This document shows, in pieces, positions 21,201 through 32,337 of a stretch of DNA of 64,000 nucleotides (positions are counted from its first letter, which is position 1; each line of letters begins with the position of its first letter). This DNA comes from Mesorhabditis belari (Eukaryota > Nematoda > Chromadorea > Rhabditida > Rhabditidae), in contig CAUEEP010000912.1 of assembly GCA_958450365.1 (NCBI GenBank), forward strand, positions 610,501 through 674,500, in the 5' to 3' direction. Under the pieces are notes generated by a model, which was given only the letters and a program-made list of their open reading frames with translations, made no database searches and was not told the origin of the DNA. The translations under genes and the position numbers were made by a program.

Positions 21201-24191
21201 ATGAGTCATCAAAACCGGTCATCAAAACCAGTCATCAAAACCAGTCATCAAAACCAGTACCAGTCATCAAAAGTATGAGTTGATTTAAGTTTAGGATTGA
21301 ATAGACTCTTAAACTTAGTAAAGTGCTTTTAAGATTGAGAATTCTAGACTTGTTTTTTTGAAATTCATTTACCTTTCGATTATTCGAGTAAATACGTTTA
21401 CTCGAATAGAAGACCGGCCTCGATTATAAGACCGTCTCAAATAGAGGACGGGTTCTAGGGGATGATCGAAAAAATAGAAGACCGTCTCGAATATAAGACC
21501 GGTATTATATTCAAGACACCGTTTTCTATTCTGCGCGAAAGTGGACGTACTCAAATACGGGAAAAGAATAGGGGAATTTAACCAATAGGGTAAAAATATT
21601 TTATTTTCATTCAATAGCATCATTTTTTTTGGTATTTTTCCATTATACCTACGGCATCTCGACATTTCCCTTATACTCCCACCATTTTGACTCTGTTTAT
21701 TTGATTATCTGGTAATTTTTATATAAAAACTGGCGGGATATAACGGAAATATGAAGTTGGCGGAGGGATAACGGAAAAGTAGCCTTTTTTTAGGTGATGG
21801 GAGGTGCTACGAAACGAAAAGCCTACAGTGCCGCCTTTAAACTCGAGGCCATTCGTTTTTCAAAAGAAAAACTCGAAAGAGGCGGCTGCTCGAATTTTCG
21901 TGGATGCAAATAATAAAAGACCGTCTTATCTTGAAGTCTTGAATAGAAGGCTGGCCTCGAATACAAGACGGGATCTAGGGGGTGATTGAAAAAAATAGAA
22001 CACCGATCTTCTACTCGAGTAAATACGGTAGATGACTCGTACCGATAGGATTTGGATTGAGAGATTGAGTTCGGATTGAAATACAAAAACTCACCGCTCC
22101 TCCATTCAACAATCTTCGGATCACCGTCTCATTCTTTCTCAAACGCACACCACCGAAGAAAGATAAACATCGAAAAAGAGCAAGAGTCAAGTTGAGCATC
22201 GGTAATGAAAGAGTTGAGAAACTCGTTGAAAGTCTCAGTGATGTGCATAACCATGAGGGAATTGTTCCAAAGCATGGAGGTTGGATGAAATGTTGAAAGA
22301 GGAGTAGACTCTGGAAGAGAACTATTACTGAACAATTAGTTCTTTTCCAATATCGGGGGAACGGTCGGATTATCGGGGGAGCGAAAGGAAAATCGGGGGA
22401 GCAAATTTTACCCCCTCGAAAAATGCATTTCCGGGACTGTATTTTAACTGCAACGTTTTTTTAAAACTTTAACGACGTTGCGCTTCTCCGATATTTGTGC
22501 GTTCAAGAAATCGATGGCAATCGATTATTTCGTCACCAAAGGAACCAAACTTTGAGAGATAAGGAACCAAGTTTAGAGAGATAAGGAACCAAATTAGGGA
22601 AAAGGAAGGATTAGAAAGAGGACATTAGGAACTAATTAGAACCAATAAACGTCACCAAAGGAGTCATCCAGTCGTGGATTTGCAAATGTGGCGAATCGAT
22701 GAGAGTCCGCTCAAAGGGAAAAGATCTATTTCGCTGGGTATGTGACACTTGCGCACGGCGAAAGGTCCCCAAGCATTCAAGAGGAATTCGGGTCGATAAC
22801 AAAGCAAGCTCCCGTTCGTCACAATTTTAAATAGGACATATGTAGCGCTGCCAAAATTTGCTCCCCCGATAATCCTTCCGCTCCCCCGAAATTGGAAAAG
22901 AACCGTTATTTGAAATGGACCATTAGGCACAAAGGAATGCGCACAAACAGACAGACACAGCTCTTTTATATAGTAAATTTAATTGTTATCATTAATTGTT
23001 TAATTGAAAGTATTGGTTTATATTCAAGTCTTACAGTATCTCAAAGCAATCATTCAAAACCTTCAAAGTAACATTTCAGCTTTGCCAACTCAAAAATTCA
23101 TCAAAAGATTTATTAGAAATTGACTAGAGAACTTTCATCTTCGATTTCCCGACTCACCAAAAAGCTATTCAGTTTAAGCTGAACTGTGGATAAGCTACCG
23201 TAATCTCACCTGGTTTTTCGGCAATATAAGCCGCTTTTTTGTGAGAAAGTTTTCTCTAGATTTTTGTCTATAAATCTTTTTGGTTTTTTTTGGTTTAACA
23301 GTTAGCTCGTGGCATAAATTGTATTCCGCTAAAAGCTTGATTTTTGTTCTGAAAGCTTAGAAATTACACAGAAAGTAGACTCGAGTCGTGACACCGACAT
23401 ATCACCGACACATCATCGACCTTTAGAAAATCTTACAGTCTAGGTGATTAAGTAGACCTGCTTAACGAGGCCCTGCAAAATTTTCAGACAGTCTGCCTCG
23501 CTCTTCGATTTTTTTTACTGCCCAAAACTCCTTCAAGCATGAAACCCAGTTTCCCCGCAAGCCCTTATTCTAGGCTTCATTTTGATACTTTTGATAGCTT
23601 AGTTTTCTAGAAAGCATTGAAAATCTCTTAGTTTTCTAGAAATCGTTCAAAATGAGCTTAGTTTTGCATTAATTTTGCTTTTCAGCATATTACTCTGTGC
23701 ATTTGTGACATGACAAACCTAAAAAGTTTGAGCGGGGCCATTACCTTTGAGCGGCACTGTATCTAGGCGATACTGTAATAAAAGGATTCATCAAAAGATT
23801 TGTTAGAAATAGACTAGACTAGAGAAATTGCCCAGAGAAATTTTATCTCCGAGTACCCAATCAATCATCAACCCCACAGAAAATCTTACAGCCTAATTGT
23901 GTGAATTCCAAATAAAATGCCATTCTATAGGGATATTTCAACTTCATCTCTCAATTCTTCACAAACCTGAAGCAAAAAGAGACCCAAGCTTTGAATGACA
24001 TGAATGCAATAGCAACAAATAAGATATTCCTTGAAAGCAGAGTCCAATAGAATCGACAAGAAAACCCTTTGCCGAGTAGCAAAAATGCCAAGAATAGAGA
24101 TGAAGCCGGATAAGAGTTGGCATGACATTGTTCCATGGAGGAAGGTACTTGTCGTGTAGATCGAGATATCAGAGCAGTTTGTTGGATCCAT
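18216..24191 (-). CDS. Sra-like seven-transmembrane chemoreceptor
   Basis: Six exons (23967-24191, 22095-22310, 20982-21115, 20848-20928, 20547-20658, 18216-18395) join with every phase matching and no stop, giving 315 residues. Transmembrane segments are spread over the exons. The first loop has [16 protein letters not shown], like the PC...C..R pattern of the nematode Sra/Srab chemoreceptors. The last exon has the closing helix [15 protein letters not shown] and a charged cytoplasmic tail. Such receptors detect environmental chemicals at sensory cilia; the ligand is unknown. All four large introns contain transposons or tandem repeats, yet the reading frame is intact. I am sure of a 7TM receptor and fairly sure of the Sra superfamily; I cannot name an orthologue. 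Confidence 0.85.
18927..19556. mobile_element. Two MITE family A copies around a collagen fragment
   Basis: 18927-19147 is a near-complete family A copy. 19424-19556 is the right part of a second copy, truncated exactly where collagen sequence begins. The outer ends (TACCGTATTTTCTCTAATAG and its complement) could act as one mobile unit. Confidence 0.75.
19186..19423 (+). pseudogene. Collagen gene fragment (Gly-X-Y, two exons)
   Basis: After an acceptor (TTCTTTAG) comes about 60 codons of Gly-X-Y repeats such as [20 protein letters not shown], with an in-frame TAA (GGT TAA) and an interruption. A second acceptor (CTACAG) follows and then GDGGLPGFP. Repeat style resembles type IV collagen chains, but that is a guess. 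It has no start, no end and a stop, so it is a fragment inserted between transposon ends. Confidence 0.85.
20690..20782. repeat. 18-bp tandem repeat, unit AGACAAGAATCAAGGCTT
   Basis: Five copies in the intron between receptor exons 4 and 5, just upstream of the exon 5 acceptor. Confidence 0.9.
21376..22031. mobile_element. Pogo-like element with broken HTH fragment
   Basis: Ends are inverted (CGAGTAAATACG ... and its complement near 22031), with repeated GAAGACCG modules inside. On the plus strand near 21809-21910 lies [20 protein letters not shown], followed after a frameshift by [15 protein letters not shown]. Together these are the start of a pogo/Tigger-type helix-turn-helix. Located between receptor exons 2 and 3. 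Confidence 0.65.
22340..22903. mobile_element. MITE with ATCGGGGGAGC ends
   Basis: About 565 bp with inverted ends of about 40 bp, each carrying two GGGGGA blocks (CGGATTATCGGGGGAGC on the left). No coding capacity. Lies about 30 bp upstream of receptor exon 2. Confidence 0.8.
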
Positions 24192-24256
24192 GTTTTAACA
24201 ATTGAAGTAATTGAATTTTGGTTGTAGATTTTGTGCTCAACTCAATTGTTTGACAT

Positions 24257-24450
24257 ATCTGAGATTATCGATAAGCTTGAGTTCAATGGCTTGAGTTCAA
24301 TGGCTTGAGTTCAATGGCTGGAAAACTCAATGGCTGGAAAACTCAATGGCTGGAAAACTCAATGGCTGGAAAACTCAATGGCTGGAAAACTCAATGGCTG
24401 GAAAACTCAATGGCTGGAAAACTCAATGGCTCAATGGCTGGAAAACTCGC
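24257..24450. repeat. 16-bp tandem repeat, unit AATGGCTGGAAAACTC
   Basis: About nine copies, preceded by a few TTGAGTTCAATGGC units, directly upstream of the Sra-like gene start. Open frames here are repeat translation only. Confidence 0.9.
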
Positions 24451-24785
24451 TGATCATAATTCTTTGGTTCTTTTCAGAAAACTCTGCAATAAAAGAGATT
24501 CCTTTTTTCTTGATATTTACCTTCGCTTTCCAAGGACAGCAATTAAAAAACGGTAATTCTTAGAAAATTGACGGTATTGGCAAAATCGGAAAACATACTT
24601 TTTTCTATTCTGAAAATAATTTCCTTTCTAGTAAATCGTCCACCAAACAGGTGTTTTTGAAAGAAGAATTTCAAAGTTTTAAAATTCTGATGTATTATAA
24701 GGAGGAACTAACTATGAAATTGAAAAAAGCTACAAAAATGAGGATCAAGGTAAGCAAAGAGACATAGATAGAGCAAGGATGCATA

Positions 24786-25461
24786 CCGTAAATACTTTAA
24801 TAGTACCGTAAATCATGTAGTAGTACCGTAAATAATGTAATTGTGGTTTAAAAATATCTAGAAAATTGAAAGCTGCTGGATTTCAATCGAGGATCAAGGT
24901 AAGCAAAGATACATAGATAGAGCAAGGATGCATGCCGTAAATACTTTAATAGTACGGTATGTACTTTAATAGTACGGTAAATACTTTAATAGTACCGTAA
25001 ATCATGTAATAGTACCGTAAATACTGTAATTGTGGTTTAAAAATATCTAGAGAATTGAAAGCTGTTGGATTTCAATTCAGAAGTGGGAAAATAGAAAGAA
25101 GAGAGCCGAAACATTCAATCAGACCAGTTTTGTTATCAACGAAGCCTTGTGATTTCTCTGAATGAACCAAAACTTAGGCTAATTGAATAACTACTACCGT
25201 AAATACTGTAATAGTACCCTACACCCCTCGTACAGTCGCGTAGTCGCAAAAGTTTTTTACTATTTCATTTTTTTCAAAGCGCCCGTACTTTCAAAAAGTG
25301 CATCTTTGATATCAAAAAATAGCTGAAATTTAGGGCTATTTTTTGATACCCAAGCGCGCATTGTAGCATAAACCAGTGCCGAGAAAAACTCTTCCAAGGC
25401 TAGACTACGCAACGCTCCGCACCGTCATTATGGGGGTGGGGTACTATTGTAGTATTTACGG
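24786..25461. repeat. MITE family C (ends CCGTAAATACTGTAATAGTA) and tandem ends
   Basis: 25195-25461 is a complete MITE with inverted ends TACCGTAAATACTGTAATAG and a G/C-rich subterminal block. Upstream, 24786-25035 holds tandemly repeated copies of the end sequence (CCGTAAATACTTTAATAGTA). A second full copy lies at 39652-39889. The ends resemble those of the 10093-11984 pogo-like element. Confidence 0.8.
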
Positions 25462-25828
25462 TAGATTAGAAATAGATAAGAAAGATATAGATAAAGAAGA
25501 TATAAACGGTATATTAGAATTGAAATCGATTTGAATAATGAAAAATTTGATTTTAATTACTTTAAAGATCTGAAAACATTGAATGGACATGACTTTTGAA
25601 GAGAATTGTAGTGCTTTTTTCCCTTTTTTGTGGCGAGTGGCTTTTTGAGACAAAAAGGCCAAATCATAAATTTCGAATCAAAAGACATTTCCGTAAACAA
25701 AAAACTGCTCAACAAACTCATTTGCTGCAACATTCAGAGTTTTGAAATGTGAATGGGAAATTGAGAGTTCAAAAAGGCTCATCGCAAAAGCTCATAGCAT
25801 CTTAAAAGCAAAATCTTTTTATGAAATT

Positions 25829-28800
25829 TTAATTTAGTTTCATTAAATTCTCAGCAATAGGAATCCCAATTCTTTTCTCGTGAATCAGTAGATTGTTGAA
25901 GAGCCTTTGCCTGCCACTTTCCCAATTCCATCCGTCTCGATGAGAACAAACCAATAACTGGAAAGATTTCAATGAGCTAAGCATTATGGAAATATCTGTC
26001 ATCAGAAACATATAGCACATCTTAAAACAAATCTTATGCATAACACCATCGTTGATTACTCATTTGGATGCGATAGTCAGCTATGGAAATGGGATTTAAA
26101 TTGTGTATTTGGCTTAAAAAGTAAAGCTTAAAAAAGAGTTGGGCAAAATTCTCCAAACAACTTTCCAAGACACGTTTACACACGTTTAATTTGTTTCAAA
26201 ATGTCAAGTGTTATATAGAGAATTGTAGCCCTTAATCTTGGCTACGTTTATCTACTAAAAACCTCTCAATAGGATGTATAAAGCTCATTTAACAAGCGCT
26301 TGAATGAGCACTAGTCGATTCCTATCCAGCGCGGTTTGCTTAAAGTTTTTGATGATTGTGAACTACTTAATGCGCAACATACAGATTAAAATTATGGAAC
26401 GAATCCTATTTTAACAGATTTATTGTTTTATCTCGTTACTCGTTCTTTCCTTACTTATAACTTAAATTCTTTTGTATTCTCTTTTTCAGGATGAAATCAC
26501 AATTGGATTTGCGATCAGAGAGTTGCAGCCCTTAACTTTGGCTACATTTATCTACTAAAAACCTCTCAATCGGATGTATACAGGGTCCGTCATAATTATT
26601 GCAACAAGATACTCAAGGCATTGCACACCAAGAAGTTTCACTGGAAGAAGATTTTTAAACAGAAATGGCTTTAATTAACAGTAACAAATAAGGAAACAAG
26701 AGATCATTCGATATGACCGCCTTTTGCCTTGATAACAGCCCTTAATCGGTTCGGATATGCCCCCACTGCGGCCCGAATGTCATCTTGAGGAGTCGCCTTC
26801 CATCCTTTGGTCAAAGACTTCTTCAAGGTCAAAGAGCAGACATTAGCCTCTAAGATTGCCCAAATGGAAAAGTCCATCACATTGAGATCCGGTGAGTTTG
26901 GAGGCCATTCATCCTTGGTGATCACTGAGGGAAAGTTGGCCACACACCAGTCCTGAACCGTCTTCTTCGTGTGAGCGGGAGGCAATTAGGCAAGAATAAA
27001 GAAGATAGAACGCAACACAACAAAAAAGGGGGCAAAAAAATAAGAAAGCTGTTTGGAAAACGGTCTTTGAACTCTTGTTGCAATAATTATGACGCACCCT
27101 GTACAGCGCATTTAACAAGCGCTTGAATGAGCACTAGTCGATTCTCATCTACCGCGCTGCCATTCTTGACAATTTTCTACATAAAAAATTGTTCGAAAAA
27201 GTTTTTATCAATATTTATTTTATGCAAAATATCATTTAACACCATTAATAATATTAAAGATAACTTTCAACTGTTTTGGCTAACCAAAATCAAGCTGCTT
27301 CTTTGAAGACGCAGGGAAAAAGGTTGAACATGTTTCGAGATTTAGTTCACATGTGTATCTCGTTATATTAAATGTTATGGCACTATGAAATTGTTGGAAA
27401 TTATTATATAATTTTTAAACAAAATGCACACAAAGTTTACTGGATAAAGTTCTTTTTAGATAGAAATTTTTCTGTGTAGAAAATCGTCAAAAATGATAGC
27501 AAATACAGGGTGCGTCATAATTATTGCAACAAGAGTTCAAAGACCGTTTTTCAAACAGCTTCCTTATTTTTTTGCCCCCTTTTTTGTTGTGTTGCGTTCT
27601 ATCTTCTTTATTCTTGCCTAATTGCCTCCCGCTCACACGAAGAAGACGGTTCAGAACTGGTGTGTGGCCAACTTTCCCTCAGTGATCACCAAGGATGAAT
27701 GGCCTCCAAACTCACCGGATCTCAATGTGATGGACTTTTCCATTTGGGTAATCTTAGAGGCTAATGTCTGCTCTTTGACCTTGAAGAAGTCTTTGACCAA
27801 AGGATGGAAGGCGACTCCTCAAGATGACATTCGGGCCGCAGTGGGGGCATATCCGAACCGATTAAGGGCTGTTATCAAGGCAAAAGGCGGTCATATCGAA
27901 TGATCTCTTGTTTCCTTATTTGTTACTGTTAAATAAAGCTATTTCTGTTTAAAAATCTTCTTCCAGTGAAACTTCTTGGTGTGCAATGCCTTGAGTATCT
28001 TGTTGCAATAATTATGACGGACCCTGTAGTGATCGACTAGTGCTCGTTCAAGCGCTTGTTAAATGAGTTGTACAAGTTCAATCGGGAAGCTTTTGGTAGA
28101 TAAATGTTGCCGAGAACTAGGGCCACGATTCTCTATATAACACTTGCTACTTTTGAAATAAATTAGACATTTCCTTACTTTTCCAAAATGTTGGCGATAT
28201 AATTTGCGCGGTCACCCTGTAGATTGTAACTTTAGCTTGTAAAGTACTTTACTTTAAGCGGTTATCTTGTTTAAGAATGATTATAGCTTACTTACCTGTT
28301 GCTCTTCCGAATAACGTAGTAAAAGACAAGAGGCAAAATGCTGTGCGAATAATGACTTTAACTAAAAACTTCTAATCGAAAGAAATCAAACTCATCAAAC
28401 TCTTTCTTCGTGTTTCTTCTGATTCTTTAAAGCATAAATGTTCACAGCAATTCCACCTAGAGATTTCTTTTCATCATAATATCAAAAAAAAAATACCTTT
28501 TGGACTAACTAGCTCCGACATTGTGCTGATAATCTTTTCACCAAGAAATTCTTCAATCGGACAAATGAGCTCTTTTGAGGCATCACCGGTTGTCGATGCA
28601 TCCAAAATGATGAAATCGAAAGTGAAACCTGGAACAGTATGTTTGAAAAATCAATCATTATTGGGTTGGTGAATTGAAAAATGATTCGCTTAAGTTTTTT
28701 CGAGAACTTCTAGTCAGCTTGGACTTCGACCTTGGCAAGTGAAGTAGGTTTTGGGCATACAAGAAGTGACTAGAGTTGCTACTTGAGGAGCTAAAGGATT

Positions 28801-31243
28801 GTTAATTGTAGCTAGAAGTGTTTTAATGAGTCTTTCAAGTAATCAGATCAAGTCAAGAACAACTGTATCGTTAAAGCCTTTGGTTAAGATGCTAAAATGG
28901 TTATGGTACTTTGACTCAAAGAACTATTGGGTTGGTGAATTGACTCAAGTAAAGCTTTGAGTTCCGAGAAATGCACGTTCACGTAACCCTAAACTTGAAC
29001 TAGCTAGTAGAACAAAGTTGACTGACTGAGGGATGACTTGAAAATACCGTAAAATCTAAATTTCTTGTCTCATTAAGGGAACTTCAATCCATTAAAGTCG
29101 TAGGAAAATAGAATACGGTCGCTTTACTATTACTTTACTATTCAGTTGGTGAATTGAAAACCGCCGGCTATTGTCATATGTGACAGTTTGAGCACTTTCT
29201 TCAAAAAGAAACCCATTTTGGTGCCAATGGAAAAGTTGTAGAGAATCAAAAATTAAGCTTATATCCAAATTTTCAGAACGATTCAAAAACTGGCTTTCAA
29301 GAAATGCAAAATTTACGAATCTTCACAAAACTTGCATTTTAAGCGAAACTACTAAGTGTATCTTTTTGGAAATTTGGATATAAACCTAATTTTTGATTCT
29401 CTACAACTTTTCTATTGACACCAAAATGGGTTTCTTTTAAAGAAAGTGCTCAAACTGGGACATCTCCAGTCCTCGATTTTTGAGTTTCACACTTGTCTCA
29501 CACACCAACCAAAATCCTACTACGAAAGAGGAATCCGCAAATTGGCTGTAAAATGGGCAGAAGTCGTCAATAATAATGGAAATTATTTGGAATGAATTGA
29601 TGGTTTTATGTTGGATAAATTTTAGTTCAAAGTCCGGCAGTTTTCAATTCACCAACCCAATAATATCCAAAAAACCGCAAACCTTCTTCTTTTAGCCTCT
29701 CGGATAAAACAATTCCATCAGCTGCTATCACATGGTTATTCTCATTCTCCTCAAAGTCAAAGAACTTTTGACTAGCCTCAATAATATTCGGATCAATTTC
29801 AATAGTTGTCAGATTAAACTAAATAGCAATTATCTCAAAAATAAAAAAAAAATAACCTGAAAATCAAGCTGTGAAACGTAGTGCTGCAGAGCTCCACCAC
29901 CAAGACCAAACGTGAGAATTTGATTGAGTGAGTGGTAATTCAAAATCTGAAGGCTTGCGAGCTATTGCAATTGAAAAGAAGAAATGCCTCAAGCATGTAT
30001 CCACTTGTAATCATGTACATCATAACAGGGGTCACCATCACTCGTTTATTCACATTCCATCTTGACGTATCAACGTTTTTGAAGCTCAAGTCAACTAAGA
30101 CTTGCATACGATGCGTATCTGTTACTTTCAAACCTGGTGGTGAGAGCCAAACTCTTGTCAACGTGCCATCAGTTAAATCATCCGGTACCATATCACGCCA
30201 AATTTCAAACCTTGACAAGTTGACAATGACGTGAACCGACTATAGTCGACTATAGTGAATAGTCAGCAAAACTTGGCCAGCGCCCGGGTTCACCAACTGC
30301 TAAATTTAGCAAAATCGGATTCACCAACGCATTTAGCATCTAGCAAGCAAGTTTGGATTTTGCTAAATCCCTCCGAGAGTGTTTAGCAGTGCCGCCACCT
30401 CCAAAAAAAAACACTTATAGCTCTGCTCTGAACAAAGATACCAACAAAACTAATTACATATTTGGAGTCCGACATACTCTCGTTAAAAAACAACCCAAAA
30501 TTTGGCCAAATTTTGAGCACATAAACTTTTTTCGAAAAAAACCATGTGGTACTTATGAAACTTTACAATTTTTTTAACTTGAATCTTTTTCAGAAAATTC
30601 AGAGATCATTTAGAGATCGAGAAGCCGATTGGCGTCATCAGAAAAATAGGTTGCCGTCAAAAAACAGAAAACAAAGCACAACAAGCACATTTGCTAAATT
30701 TAGCAAAATCCCTTCTGCATTTAGTGTTTAGCATTTATCATTTAGCAAATTTGCTAGATGGTAAATTGGTAAATGCTTGATGGTAAATGGTAAATAGTTT
30801 AGTGGACACGGGCCCTGGACAAGAATGCTTCTAGGGTCTTAAGGTAAAGCAGGTCAGGGCAGGCCTTAAGGCAGAGCAGGCCAAGTTCATGTCTTGATTT
30901 CTAGATCAGTCTAGGTCAAACAAGACAAGTTCAGTAGCTAGTTCTGGACCTGGCTTTTAGTCTGGCGCTAGTTTGGCCCGGAAAAATGCTGGTCGGGCCC
31001 GGACTGGCCCTGATTTTGGAACTCAACTCAAATCGGAGTTGATTTGAGTTGTCGATTGGTGGACACGGGCCCTATACCTGGACTTCTGCCCTGCCGAAAA
31101 AAAACTTTTGAACTTTTGAAGCCACCTACGTTTCACCATTTCTCCTCGCCGTATCAATGATCTTGTAACAAGTTTTAAATTTCCCGCAAAAGCTGTGCAC
31201 GAGGATTGGGCTTCGCTCAATAACCGCATCCTCAAGTTCGTCT
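25829..31243 (-). CDS. METTL13/spermidine-synthase-like methyltransferase
   Basis: Checked exons: 29857-29961, 29683-29818, 28497-28628, 28401-28456, 28296-28361 and 25829-25957, all in phase. The exon starting near 30220 joins in phase to one at about 31079-31243. Key features are the SAM-binding loop LTFGLGGGALQHYV, the acidic strand TTIEIDPNIIEASQKFF, an FIILDAS strand with PIEEFLGE, and a C-terminal RYSEEQQLLVCS. This order matches the class I methyltransferase domain of METTL13-type proteins. The donor of the exon before the SAM loop is uncertain. The 5' end is unresolved: an exon with an ATG at 31477 and a hydrophobic leader, and another at about 31295-31377, do not splice in a consistent phase. 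Introns hold transposons at 26.2-28.2 kb and 28.66-29.66 kb. The substrate is unknown. Confidence 0.75.
26205..26330. repeat. Dispersed repeat D (uninterrupted copy)
   Basis: Contains GAGAATTGTAGCCCTTAATC ... GGATGTATAAAGCTCATTT ... GCACTAGTCGATTC. A second copy (26510-27160) is split by a Tc1-like element. A third, inverted and partial, follows at about 28027-28170. Confidence 0.8.
26582..27102 (-). mobile_element. Deleted Tc1/mariner element, copy 1
   Basis: Ends are inverted: CAGGGTCCGTCATAATTATT and its complement, with TA at both sides. The minus strand keeps only a 93-codon transposase C-terminus (DEWPPNSPDLNVMDFSIW) and a short N-terminal leader. About 520 bp, so an internal deletion derivative. 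Lies in the last intron of the methyltransferase gene. Confidence 0.85.
27509..28026 (+). mobile_element. Deleted Tc1/mariner element, copy 2 (inverted)
   Basis: Almost identical to copy 1 but in the opposite orientation, with the same internal deletion, ends CAGGGTGCGTCATAATTATT and flanking TA. The C-terminal frame is again 93 codons. The same deletion in both shows that a non-autonomous form has moved. Confidence 0.85.
28661..29660. mobile_element. Composite MITE family B with captured gene fragment
   Basis: Outer ends TTGGGTTGGTGAATTGAAAA (28661) and its complement (ending 29660) are both flanked by TA. Additional internal left ends occur at about 28927 and 29138. From 29138 to 29660 it matches the MITE at 15682-16211, inverted. 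From 28942 to 29137 it matches 16212-16410: the flanking intron and about 45 bp of exon 2 of the hypothetical gene. The 28681-28926 segment is of unknown origin. Only about 54 bp of the host intron lies outside the element. Confidence 0.85.
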
Positions 31244-31616
31244 CTGAAAATAATCTTAGCTTCAAAATAAAGCTTCAAAATAAAGCTTCATCAAACCTTG
31301 TCTTGCCAGTAAAGAATCCAATTGAAACAAACATCCATAAGATTAGCTAAAACATATTGTCGTAGTTGATTCAGCAACCTGTATCGATATTTTGCTTGAT
31401 TATTCAAAAAAAGTTACCGAAGCTAGTACGAAGAATGACAAGAGACGAATAAAAAGCTGTCTGGAGTGGCGCTTCATTGAGAAAACCCTTGGAAAAGATG
31501 TGGAATCTGAAAGAAACTAGAATATAATCACGATACTTCAAAAAAATAAGCCAAACCAGTAAGCTCACTGACGCTCGCGTTTTCCACGCAATCTAAGCCC
31601 CGCTCCCTTTTGCCAA

Positions 31617-32041
31617 TGGCTGCGCACAGACAGACGGACAGACAGACGGACAGACAGACGGACATACAGACGGACAGACAGACGGACAGACAGACGGACA
31701 GACAGACGGACAGACAGACGGACAGACAGACGGACAGACAGACGGACAGACAGACGGACATACAGACGGACAGACAGACGGACAGACAGACGGACAGACA
31801 GACGGACAGACAGACGGACAGACAGACGGACAGACAGACGGACAGACAGACGGACAGACAGACGGACAGACAGACGGACAGACAGACGGACAGACAGACG
31901 GACAGACAGACGGACAGACAGACGGACAGACAGACGGACAGACAGACGGACAGACAGACGGACAGACAGACGGACAGACAGACGGACAGACAGACGGACA
32001 GACAGACGGACAGACAGACGGACAGACGGGCAGACAGACGG

Positions 32042-32076
<35 letters not shown>

Positions 32077-32141
32077 TACGGGCAGACAGACAGACGGGCA
32101 GACAGACGGACAGACAGACGGACAGACGGGCAGACAGACGG

Positions 32142-32176
<35 letters not shown>

Positions 32177-32275
32177 TACGGGCAGACAGACAGACGGGCA
32201 GACAGACGGACAGACGGACAGACAGACAGACGTACGGACAGACAGACAGACGGGCAGACAGACGGACAGACGGAC
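31617..32275. repeat. 12-bp array, unit GACAGACAGACG
   Basis: About 55 near-perfect units, with GGGCAGACAGAC and GACGTACGG variants toward the right end. It creates long Thr/Asp/Arg/Gln and Ser/Val/Cys/Leu frames on opposite strands, neither credible. It is followed by TTTTGCTATATTATATTAGTAG, the flank also seen after short copies near 8100 and 22945. Confidence 0.95.
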
Positions 32276-32337
32276 ATACTTCTCTTTTGCTATATTATAT
32301 TAGTAGAGTAGTAAATTTATTATATTAGTAGATTTTA

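Noticed and set aside
25829..26041. Stand-alone 70-residue secreted protein, or N-terminus of a ligand-gated channel
   Set aside because: The part after the TTTCCAG acceptor at 25957 joins in phase to the methyltransferase exons and completes that protein; the upstream part is intron.
26704..26985. Active transposase gene
   Set aside because: Only the C-terminal third is present, and the twin copy has the same deletion; it cannot encode a working enzyme.
31528..32311. Long frames on both strands (Asp/Arg/Gln/Thr and Ser/Val/Cys/Leu repeats)
   Set aside because: Pure translation of the 12-bp GACAGACAGACG array; no start context, splice signal or composition of a protein.
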